Shown here piece after piece: positions 57,635-64,000 of a stretch of DNA of 64,000 nt. The notes under the pieces were generated by a model. It was not told the DNA's origin. It searched no databases and worked only from the letters and a program-made list of their open reading frames with translations. The translations under genes and the position numbers were made by a program. How positions within the stretch are numbered: position 1 is the first letter of the stretch; each line of letters opens with the position of its first letter. The DNA is from Parafrigoribacterium_A sp035571875 (lineage in GTDB: Bacteria; Actinomycetota; Actinomycetes; Actinomycetales; Microbacteriaceae): NCBI GenBank assembly GCA_035571875.1, contig DATNBR010000079.1:57521-121520 (forward strand), written 5' to 3'.

Positions 57635-59137
57635 ATGACTGACACCTCGCCGACCGAACTCGAGGCGATCGCGGCGAAGGCCGCGGCGGCCGCACCCCTG
57701 TGGGCCTCCACTGCGCCGCGCGCGCGAGCCGCCGCGCTCGTCGCCATCGCCGACGCGCTGCTCGCGGCGGCGCCGGAGCTGGTGCGCACCGGCATGGGAG
57801 AGACCGGTCTCGGCGAGGCGCGCCTCACCGGAGAAGTGAAGCGCACAGCGACGCAACTCCGACTGTTCGCCGACACGGTCGTCGATGGCTCGTACCTCGA
57901 CGTGCGCATCGACGAGGCCGACTCTCAGTTCGCTCTCGGCTCCCGGCCAGACGTAAGGCGCTATCGAATCCCAGTGGGGCCCGTGCTCAACTTCGCGGCG
58001 AGCAACTTTCCCTTCGCATTCTCGGTGGCCGGGGGCGATACCGCGGCGGCGCTCGCGGCTGGGTGCCCTGTGATCCTCAAGGCGCATTCCGGACATCCGG
58101 AGCTCTCGGTGCAGACGGCAGCCGTCGTGACCTCTGCGCTCAGCGGGGCCGGGGCACCCGAGGGCACCTTCCAACTGATCAGCGGGCAGGATGCGGGCGT
58201 CGCGATGCTGAAAGACCCGCGCATCGCCGCCGGCAGCTTCACCGGATCCATTCGCGTCGGTCGACTGCTCGCTGACATCGCCGCATCGCGACCAGCGCCG
58301 ATTCCGTTCTACGGGGAACTGGGGAGTGTCAACCCGGTCTTCGTCACAAGAGCGGCCATCGAGGAAGACGCGGAAGCGATCGCCGCTGGCTTCGTGGCCA
58401 GCGTGGCCGGATCGGCCGGTCAGCTCTGCACGAAGCCCGGCTTCGTCTTCGTGCCGACGGGGCATGGGCTCGGCGATCGCCTTGCCGAGCTTGCGGCGGG
58501 AGTACCCGAACATCGGCTGCTCAACCCCGGCATCACGCGGGGCTTTCAGGGAAGGCGGGAAGCCGTGCTCGGAACGCCGGGAATCACCGTCATCGCAGAG
58601 GGCACGCTGCGAGTCGACGCGGATGGTCAGGGCTGGGCTACCCCCACGATCGTGAGCGTCTCGGCAGTCGAACTGCGGGAACAGCGCGAGTCGCTCCTCG
58701 ACGAGGCATTCGGCCCGCTCTCGATCGTGGTGGAGTATCCGTTGGGCGCAGACCTCGCCGCGATCGCCGATGGGCTCTTCGAAGGCAACTTGACCGGCAC
58801 GGTGCACGCGGCGCCCGGCGAAGACGACCCGGCCATCCGGTCGCTGGTCGACTGGATCACCCGGCACGCCGGTCGCGTGCTCTTTGGTGGCTGGCCGACG
58901 GGCGTCGCGGTGACGCCTGCCATGCAGCACGGCGGACCCTGGCCCGCCACCACGAACGACTCGAGTACTTCGGTGGGCACGGCGGCGATCGGCAGGTTCT
59001 TGCGTCCGGTCGCGTACCAGGATTCCCCTCAGGCCCTTCTGCCGGAACCGTTGCGCGACGACAACCCGTGGAAGGTGCCGCAGTCGCGCGCCCGAGCTGG
59101 AGAATCGTTGCAGTGGGGCACCGCCGCGAGCGTCTGA
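57635..59137 (+). CDS. NADP-dependent aldehyde dehydrogenase (2-oxoglutarate semialdehyde type)
   Basis: 500 residues. RRYRIPVGPVLNFAASNFPFAFSVAGGDTAAALAAGCPVILKAHSGHPE is the cofactor region, PIPFYGELGSVNPVFV carries the Glu, and GSAGQLCTKPGFVFVPTG the nucleophile C265. This set (GNPxF-type replaced by ASNFPFAFSV, ELGSxNPV, GQxCTxPG) is typical of 2,5-dioxopentanoate (alpha-ketoglutarate semialdehyde) dehydrogenases in sugar-acid catabolism. The LacI-like operator fits sugar control. Exact substrate not proven. Confidence 0.85.
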   Translation: MTDTSPTELEAIAAKAAAAAPLWASTAPRARAAALVAIADALLAAAPELVRTGMGETGLGEARLTGEVKRTATQLRLFADTVVDGSYLDVRIDEADSQFALGSRPDVRRYRIPVGPVLNFAASNFPFAFSVAGGDTAAALAAGCPVILKAHSGHPELSVQTAAVVTSALSGAGAPEGTFQLISGQDAGVAMLKDPRIAAGSFTGSIRVGRLLADIAASRPAPIPFYGELGSVNPVFVTRAAIEEDAEAIAAGFVASVAGSAGQLCTKPGFVFVPTGHGLGDRLAELAAGVPEHRLLNPGITRGFQGRREAVLGTPGITVIAEGTLRVDADGQGWATPTIVSVSAVELREQRESLLDEAFGPLSIVVEYPLGADLAAIADGLFEGNLTGTVHAAPGEDDPAIRSLVDWITRHAGRVLFGGWPTGVAVTPAMQHGGPWPATTNDSSTSVGTAAIGRFLRPVAYQDSPQALLPEPLRDDNPWKVPQSRARAGESLQWGTAASV

Positions 59138-59144
59138 GCAGAGA

Positions 59145-59441
59145 TCAGTAGCGGTATTCGCCGACGGTGTCGAGGCTGAACGGCTCGGCACTCACGGACG
59201 GGGCCGCCACCACGGCAGCGAAGGCGGCGACCGCGGCTTCGCGGGTGTCGTAGCGAATCGGCTCGGCCGAGCGCCGCAGATCCATCGTCTCGAAACTCTC
59301 CCCACTCCGCTCGATGAAACCGAGCAGCGCCCGCGGGTTGGTCTCCCTGAATCGTCGGTCGACGACCCGCCACTTGCCCTCGGTGAGTTCTTCCAGCCGG
59401 ATGTCGGCGAGGCTCACCGGCGGAAGCTCGCGCTCGATCAC
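59145..59441 (-). CDS. Hypothetical protein, 98 residues
   Basis: A short soluble protein rich in Glu/Arg/Ala with no recognised motif (ADIRLEELTEGKWRVVDRRFRETNPRALLGFIERSGESFETMDL). A GTG start at 59441 overlaps the upstream gene's stop, so it is co-translated with it. Codon use is typical of the window. Family not recognised. Confidence 0.65.
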   Translation of the reverse strand: MIERELPPVSLADIRLEELTEGKWRVVDRRFRETNPRALLGFIERSGESFETMDLRRSAEPIRYDTREAAVAAFAAVVAAPSVSAEPFSLDTVGEYRY

Positions 59442-59851
59442 GTCGCCTCTGCTCGGCGGAGGGTCGTGGCCGGGAGGCCCGCGTGCGAACCATCGGCCGG
59501 CTCCGCGTCGATATCGTGCACGGAGAACGGCATGGACGGCGAGACATGGAGCATCTCGAGCCCCTCCTCATGGAGGAGCGGCACCAATTCGGCCTCGTTC
59601 GCATCGATCAGCCGCTGCGCGCGGCGGAGGAAGATGCCCGCCATCTCGTAGCTCGCGACGAATCGCCTGCCGCCGTAGTGCACGCAGACGAGTTCGTTGG
59701 CACGTCGGCGCGCCGCCTCATATTTCGACCGCGCGGGAATGCTGGCGCCGCCTCGCGATTCGCACCCAGCTCCGCCCAGCTGTGATGCGCCCTGCGTGGT
59801 CGAGTTCGCCGGACGCTTTTCCCGCGGATTGAGATCTTGTATCTGTGACAC
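59438..59851 (-). CDS. Hypothetical protein, 137 residues
   Basis: From GTG 59851, preceded by GGGGGTGA. SQIQDLNPREKRPANSTTQ starts an apparently disordered N-terminus; the C-terminal part (KYEAARRRANELVCVHYGGRRFVASYEMAGIFLRRAQRLIDANEAELVPLLHEEGLEMLHVSPSMPFSVHDI) is folded-looking. No family recognised. A longer frame from 59923 lacks a start signal. It is coupled to the 98-residue gene and divergent from the polyketide synthase gene. Confidence 0.6.
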   Translation of the reverse strand: MSQIQDLNPREKRPANSTTQGASQLGGAGCESRGGASIPARSKYEAARRRANELVCVHYGGRRFVASYEMAGIFLRRAQRLIDANEAELVPLLHEEGLEMLHVSPSMPFSVHDIDAEPADGSHAGLPATTLRRAEAT

Positions 59852-59885
59852 GTACTCACCCCCGCTAGTCCCGACAACTACCGTT

Positions 59886-59901
59886 GTATGGCTGACCATA
59901 C
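59886..59901 (-). promoter_or_regulatory. 16-base palindrome upstream of the hypothetical gene pair
   Basis: GTATGG-CTGA-CCATAC is a perfect 6-base inverted repeat 35 bases before GTG 59851, within the divergent gap to the polyketide synthase. It could be an operator for either direction; binding protein unknown. Confidence 0.4.
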
Positions 59902-60018
59902 CCCCCAGAACGGGGGCAGACAATAGGGTTCAGCACTCCCTCAGCTTTGCGTGTGACGGCACGCATCCCGCCGCGGAATGCCGTGCCCAAAGTGGAGGCC
60001 GCCGTGTTAGCGTGCGGC

Positions 60019-61107
60019 ATGGCCCGAATCGCCAGCGTGTCCACCGCGTTCCCGGAGAACAGCTACCCCCAGCAGGCGATCACCGATGCCATCGCGCCGC
60101 TGATCACAGCGGACCCGTCGAAACAGGCGGTGCTACGACGGATGCACGGGGCCAGTGGCGTGCGCACCCGCAGCCTCGTGCTGCCCATCGAGAGCTACGC
60201 CGATGCCCACAGCTTCACCGAGTCGAACGAGCTCTTCATCGACGTCGCCGTGCAGCTCGTCGGCAGGGCGTTGAACTCGGCGCTCGAGGTGGCGGCCCTG
60301 CGCGCAGACGAGGTCGACTATGTGATGTTCACCTCCGTCACCGGCATCTCGGCGCCCTCGGTCGACGGCCTGCTCGTGCCAAGGCTGGGGTTGCGCACCG
60401 ACGTCAAGCGCGTGCCGATGTTCGGGCTCGGCTGTGTCGCGGGAGCCTCGGGGATCGCGAGGGTCAATGACTACCTGGCCGGGCATCCGAATGACGTGGC
60501 GGTGTTGCTCTCTGTTGAACTGTGCTCGCTCACCTTCCAGCGCGGCGACGACTCGATGGCCAACATCGTCGCCACCGGGCTCTTCGGCGACGGCGCCGCG
60601 GCGGTCGTGATGGTGGGAGAGGAGCGCGCAGCGCGAATGCCCGTGACCGGCCCGGACGTCGTCGACTCGCGCAGCCAGCTCTACCCCGGCACCGAGGAGG
60701 TCTTGGGCTTCAATGCCGGCGAGACCGGGTTTCGCATCGTGCTCACGGCCGCGGTCTCGAGCGTGATCGAGAGCAACTTCGAGGCGGATGTCGCCGGCTT
60801 CCTGTCTGCAAACGACCGCACGATCGACGACATCGACAGCTTCGTCGCGCATCCGGGTGGACCCAGGGTGCTCGAGGCCTTTCAGTCTGCGCTCGGGCTC
60901 GCGGACGGCGCGCTCGACAACAGCTGGCGCTCTCTCGCCGAAGTGGGCAACCTGTCATCGGCGTCCGTCCTGCACATTCTCTCGACCGACCTTGCCGAGG
61001 GGGCGCAGCCGGCCGGCACCGAAACTCTCCTGTTCGCGCTCGGCCCGGGAATCAGCGCCGAGCTCGTGCTGTTGCGCTGGCCCGACGCCGAGGGGGCGCA
61101 GTCATGA
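60019..61107 (+). CDS. Type III polyketide synthase (chalcone synthase-like)
   Basis: 362 residues. The thiolase-fold triad is complete: C139 (FGLGCVAGASG), H278 (FVAHPGGPRVL) and N311 (VGNLSSAS). Other family blocks: VMFTSVTGISAPSVDGLLVPRLGLRTDVKRVP. It condenses malonyl-CoA onto an acyl starter. I start at ATG 60019; TAGCGT at 60008 upstream suggests a leaderless transcript. Together with the two coupled genes it resembles Streptomyces srsABC and Bacillus bpsAB, which make alkylresorcinols and alkylpyrones; chain length and product are not readable. Confidence 0.92.
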   Translation: MARIASVSTAFPENSYPQQAITDAIAPLITADPSKQAVLRRMHGASGVRTRSLVLPIESYADAHSFTESNELFIDVAVQLVGRALNSALEVAALRADEVDYVMFTSVTGISAPSVDGLLVPRLGLRTDVKRVPMFGLGCVAGASGIARVNDYLAGHPNDVAVLLSVELCSLTFQRGDDSMANIVATGLFGDGAAAVVMVGEERAARMPVTGPDVVDSRSQLYPGTEEVLGFNAGETGFRIVLTAAVSSVIESNFEADVAGFLSANDRTIDDIDSFVAHPGGPRVLEAFQSALGLADGALDNSWRSLAEVGNLSSASVLHILSTDLAEGAQPAGTETLLFALGPGISAELVLLRWPDAEGAQS

Positions 61108-61631
61108 TCTGGTTCGCGGTGCTCGTGCTACTGACCGGGCTCGAGCGCGGCTGGGAGCTCATCGTCTCGACGCGCAACGCACGCTGGGCGTTCGAGCGTG
61201 GCGGCCGTGAGTTCGGGCAGTCGCACTATCCGTTCATGGTCGTGCTGCACACGGGCTTTCTGCTCGCCTGTCTCGCCGAGGTGTTCTTCGGCGACCGCCC
61301 GTTCCTTCCGTGGCTCGGCTGGCCGATGCTCGTGATCGCGCTCGGCTGCCAGGTACTTCGGTACTGGTGCATCACCGTGCTCGGACGGCAGTGGAACTCG
61401 CGGGTGATCGTGGTGCCGGGTCTCGGCAGGGTGACTCGCGGTCCTTACCGCTTTCTGCCGCATCCGAACTATCTCGTTGTGATCGTCGAGGGCATCGCGC
61501 TGCCGCTCGTGCACACCGCCTGGATCACGGCGCTCGCGTTCACGGTGCTCAACGCGATTCTGCTGTTGGGCTTCCGCATCCCCACCGAGGAACGCGCGCT
61601 CGCGTCGCTCGACCCGGTTGAGCGCACGTGA
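61104..61631 (+). CDS. ICMT-like membrane methyltransferase (SrsB/BpsB type)
   Basis: 175 residues: IWFAVLVLLTGLERGWELIVSTRNARWAFERGGREFGQSHYPFMVVLHTGFLLACLAEVFF at the N-terminus and a C-terminal GPYRFLPHPNYLVVIVEGIALPL that has the (R/G)PYRxxRHPNY motif of isoprenylcysteine carboxyl methyltransferases (here LPHPNY). In srs/bps operons such proteins O-methylate phenolic lipids. Start overlaps the polyketide synthase stop (ATGA). Confidence 0.85.
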   Translation: MIWFAVLVLLTGLERGWELIVSTRNARWAFERGGREFGQSHYPFMVVLHTGFLLACLAEVFFGDRPFLPWLGWPMLVIALGCQVLRYWCITVLGRQWNSRVIVVPGLGRVTRGPYRFLPHPNYLVVIVEGIALPLVHTAWITALAFTVLNAILLLGFRIPTEERALASLDPVERT

Positions 61632-62653
61632 CGCCAGACGTTGACGTGTTGGTCGTCGGCGGTGGCCCGGTCGGTCTCGCGACAGCGATCGAAGCCCGGA
61701 TGCGCGGGCTGAGCGCCACGATAGTCGAACCTCGCGAGGGCCCGATCGACAAGGCGTGCGGTGAGGGACTGATGCCGGGTGCGGTGCTCGCGCTCGCGAC
61801 GCTCGGTGTGTCGCCGACTGGCCATCCGCTGCGTGGGGTGAGCTATCGGGACTCGCGGCGTTCGGTCGATCACCGATTCGCCGGCACCGGCGGTCTCGGG
61901 GTTCGTCGAACCGAATTGCACGCGGCGATGCTCACGCGTGCGCTCGGGCTTGGTGTCGCGATCGTGTCCGACCGCCTGACCGGGCTAAGCCAGGACGCCG
62001 AGGGGGTCGAGGCCGCGGGGATGCGCGCCCGCTATCTCGTGGCGGCGGATGGGCTCCACTCGACGGTGCGGTCGTTGCTGGGCGTCGAGCGATCGCCGTC
62101 GTCGAGCCGCCGCTACGGGCTCCGTCAGCACTTTCACGTGCAGCCGTGGAGCGACCTCATCGAGGTGCACTGGACGCCGACGGTCGAGGCCTACGTGACA
62201 CCGGTCGACGCGAACACGGTCGGGGTGGCACTGCTCGGGCCACGAAGGTCCGACTACGCCGAGTCACTCGCCGCGATACCCGCGCTCGCCGCTCGGTTGG
62301 CCGGCGCACCGGCAGCGAGTTCGCTGCGCGGCGCGGGTCCGTTCCGGCAGCGTACGCGCCGCCGGCGGGTGGGGCGCGTGCTGCTCGCGGGGGATTCGTC
62401 GGGGTACGTCGATGCGATCACGGGGGAGGGCATCCGCGTCGGCCTTGCCCAGGCGGAGGCCGCGGTCGCCTGCATCGCGGCGGATGACGTGGTCGGCTAC
62501 GAGCGCGCGTGGTCGCAGCGCACGCGAGACTTCCGCGTGCTCACGTCCGGACTCGTCGCGCTCGCGGGCTCCCCGTTGCGGTCGGCCATCGTTCCGCTGG
62601 CGGCGGCGCTCCCCGGTACCTTCGGAGCCATCGTGGAGCGGCTGGCGCGCTGA
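61628..62653 (+). CDS. FAD-dependent oxidoreductase (GGR/hydroxylase-like)
   Basis: 341 residues. Rossmann VDVLVVGGGPVGLATAIEARMRGLSATIVEP, YLVAADGLHSTVRSLLGV (DG motif) and RVLLAGDSSGYVDAITGEGIRVGLAQAEAAV (GD motif). The GDSSGYVDAITGEGI phrasing resembles geranylgeranyl-reductase-type flavoproteins; the resorcinol hydroxylase SrsC is also a FAD protein. The GTG start overlaps the methyltransferase stop. It probably hydroxylates or oxidises the polyketide product. Confidence 0.85.
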   Translation: MTPDVDVLVVGGGPVGLATAIEARMRGLSATIVEPREGPIDKACGEGLMPGAVLALATLGVSPTGHPLRGVSYRDSRRSVDHRFAGTGGLGVRRTELHAAMLTRALGLGVAIVSDRLTGLSQDAEGVEAAGMRARYLVAADGLHSTVRSLLGVERSPSSSRRYGLRQHFHVQPWSDLIEVHWTPTVEAYVTPVDANTVGVALLGPRRSDYAESLAAIPALAARLAGAPAASSLRGAGPFRQRTRRRRVGRVLLAGDSSGYVDAITGEGIRVGLAQAEAAVACIAADDVVGYERAWSQRTRDFRVLTSGLVALAGSPLRSAIVPLAAALPGTFGAIVERLAR

Positions 62654-62690
62654 CTGTCGCCGTTGCCGAGGCACGCTCTGGCGGCAGCGA

Positions 62691-63674
62691 TCAGGCCGAG
62701 GCGACCAGACGATCGAAGAGAGCGTTGAGCCCCGGATCGACCTTCTGCTCGGCGGGGTGCGCGTCGTACCAGGCGACGATCTCGCGTGCACCCTCGGCAA
62801 AGGGGGTGGTCGCGACGAAGTCCGGAACGAGCGCCTTGACCTTGCTGTTGTCGAAGATCACGGAGTGGGTACGGTCGCCCAGGTGGCCGGCGCCCATCTC
62901 CGGGTCGGCCGCGGCAATCGCATCCGAGGTCACGTGAACGATATTCGGCGTGACGCCGAGCGCTGTGCCGAAGTAGCCGGCGATCTGGTCCCAGGTGTGC
63001 ACCTCATCCGAGGTGATCTGGAAGGTGTCGCCGACGGCCTGCGGGTGACCGAGGAGGCCGACGAACGCCTTCGCGAAATCGCGCGTGTGGGTGAGCACCC
63101 AGAGCGAGGTGCCGTCTCCGTGCACGACGACGGGCGCGCCTCGGCGCATCCGGTCCATCGCTGTCCAACCACCGTTCAGTGGAAGGCTGGTCTGGTCGTA
63201 GGTGTGCGATGGCCGGATGATCGTGGTCGGGAAGCCGCGCTCGCGGTAGGCGCCAACGAGCAGGTCCTCACACGCGATCTTGTCGCGCGAATACTGCCAG
63301 AACGGATTGCGCAGCGGCGTGGACTCGGTGATCGGCAGGCGCGCAACCGGCTTCTGGTACGCGGATGCCGAGGAGATGAACACGTACTGTCCCGTTCGTC
63401 CCTCGAACAGATCGATGTCTGCCTGCACGTGATCGGTGGTGAACCCGACGAAGTCTGCCACGACATCGAACTCGCGATCGCCGAGGGCCGCGCGCACTGA
63501 CGCCGGGTCGCGCACATCCGCTCGCAGGAGTTCCGCTCCCTCCGGTGCCGGCCGACGTGCGCTCTCGCCGCGATTGAGGATGGTCAGGTCGACGCCGCGC
63601 TGCACTGCGAGGTGGCTCGCGGCATTGCTGATGGTGCCGGTGCCGCCGATGAAGAGGATTTTGAGGGAGGTCAT
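62691..63674 (-). CDS. NAD-dependent epimerase/dehydratase-like SDR
   Basis: 327 residues. N-terminal LKILFIGGTGTISNAASHLAVQRGVDLTILNRG (GGxGxIS), YVFISSASAYQKP then YSRDKIACEDLLVGAY (in place of the usual YxxxK: YSRDK), and PTTIIRPSHTYDQTSLPL. An extended SDR, possibly like the atypical isoflavone-reductase/CSP41 subgroup. Substrate unknown. Start shares the ATGA junction with the MarR gene upstream. Confidence 0.85.
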   Translation of the reverse strand: MTSLKILFIGGTGTISNAASHLAVQRGVDLTILNRGESARRPAPEGAELLRADVRDPASVRAALGDREFDVVADFVGFTTDHVQADIDLFEGRTGQYVFISSASAYQKPVARLPITESTPLRNPFWQYSRDKIACEDLLVGAYRERGFPTTIIRPSHTYDQTSLPLNGGWTAMDRMRRGAPVVVHGDGTSLWVLTHTRDFAKAFVGLLGHPQAVGDTFQITSDEVHTWDQIAGYFGTALGVTPNIVHVTSDAIAAADPEMGAGHLGDRTHSVIFDNSKVKALVPDFVATTPFAEGAREIVAWYDAHPAEQKVDPGLNALFDRLVASA

Positions 63675-64000
63675 TGCTCTACAGTCGCGGCTGCGATGAG
63701 CTTCGTCAAGGTGGCACGGATCTGCTGCAGTTCCGATACCGGAACTCCGAGTCGCTCGACGATCTTGCCGGGCACCTGCTCCGCTTGCCTCCGCAGCGCC
63801 GCGCCCTTCGTCGTGAGGGTCACGTCGAGCGCGCGCTCGTCGCTCGCGCTGCGGGCCCGCGTGAGCAGTCCCGCGGATTCGAGGCGCTTGAGCAGGGGGG
63901 AAAGGGTCGCCGGTTCCAGAAAGAGTGCCTCGCCGATGTCGCGCACGTGGCGCGGGCTGCGCTCCCAGAGGGCGAGCATCACGAGGTACTGCGGATGCGT
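63671..64000 (-). CDS. MarR-family regulator, 3' part (cut by window end)
   Basis: About 109 residues visible: THPQYLVMLALWERSPRHVRDIGEALFLEPATLSPLLKRLESAGLLTRARSASDERALDVTLTTKG is the winged helix (helix 4 LEPATLSPLLKRLE, wing RSASDERALDVTLT). The N-terminal residues, where an OhrR-type Cys would lie, are outside. The Leu-rich context THPQYLVMLALWE resembles OhrR, so peroxide sensing is possible. It is coupled to the SDR gene. Confidence 0.85.
   Translation of the reverse strand, partial: THPQYLVMLALWERSPRHVRDIGEALFLEPATLSPLLKRLESAGLLTRARSASDERALDVTLTTKGAALRRQAEQVPGKIVERLGVPVSELQQIRATLTKLIAAATVEQ

Overview
This 64 kb window is the replication-origin region of a high-GC Gram-positive chromosome. 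It is most likely from the family Microbacteriaceae (Actinobacteria). The evidence is the gene order rnpA-rpmH-dnaA-dnaN-gnd-recF-dciA-gyrB-gyrA-DUF3566-tRNA-Ile-tRNA-Ala, the crgA/sortase/pabA/pknB-pknA-pbpA-rodA-pstP-fhaB-fhaA block, the actinobacterial inositol-phosphate synthase, near-consensus parS sites, DnaA boxes and strongly G/C-biased third codon positions. No rRNA, CRISPR array, insertion sequence or prophage was seen. Genus and species cannot be named from sequence alone.

Layout. 1-9.4 kb is peripheral metabolism: the 5' end of a pyruvate-dehydrogenase E1-alpha-type gene, hisC-type aminotransferase, a small membrane protein, a two-gene cassette (WXG-like helical protein plus helical-hairpin lipase), a low-molecular-weight tyrosine phosphatase overlapping purB, two membrane proteins, a MOSC protein, and a TetR-FAD monooxygenase pair with a clear operator/promoter. 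9.4-13 kb is dnaB followed (on the same strand) by the rpsF-ssb-rpsR-rplI cluster. 13-23.4 kb holds ino1, cca, a DUF6049 protein, murJ, trxB, trxA, a PLP aminotransferase and a D-Ala-D-Ala ligase-like gene.

23.4-29.1 kb is the leftward origin arm parB-parA-rsmG-jag-yidC-yidD-rnpA-rpmH, with two parS sites. ParA carries an unusual acidic N-terminal extension of about 250 residues. 29.2-40.4 kb is the rightward arm: dnaA, oriC (DnaA boxes plus an AT-rich stretch), dnaN, gnd, recF, dciA, gyrB, gyrA, a DUF3566 membrane protein and two tRNAs. Origin, initiator, clamp, gyrase and segregation genes are all within about 15 kb.

40.4-42.7 kb is a small accessory island: an XRE-cupin regulator, an alpha/beta hydrolase and a methyltransferase, with a shared inverted repeat (GGCAA-N6-TTGCC) upstream of the two enzyme genes. 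42.7-55.7 kb contains a cyclophilin, rhomboid protease, crgA, class E sortase, a previously easy-to-miss 52-residue membrane protein, pabA/trpG, and the overlapping cell-wall growth/phosphosignalling operon fhaA-fhaB-pstP-rodA-pbpA-pknA-pknB. 55.9-64 kb contains tRNA-Leu, a degenerate response regulator (Glu in place of the phospho-accepting Asp), an aldehyde dehydrogenase with a LacI-like operator, two unknown small proteins, an overlapping type III polyketide synthase / ICMT-like methyltransferase / FAD oxidoreductase operon that looks like a phenolic-lipid pathway, and a MarR-SDR pair cut by the window end.

The best candidates for undescribed biology are the WXG-like/lipase pair (1.8-3.6 kb), the XRE-cupin regulon (40.4-42.7 kb), the extended ParA whose likely start codon sits inside parS, and the long nested inverted repeat with a DnaA box between the rhomboid gene and crgA.
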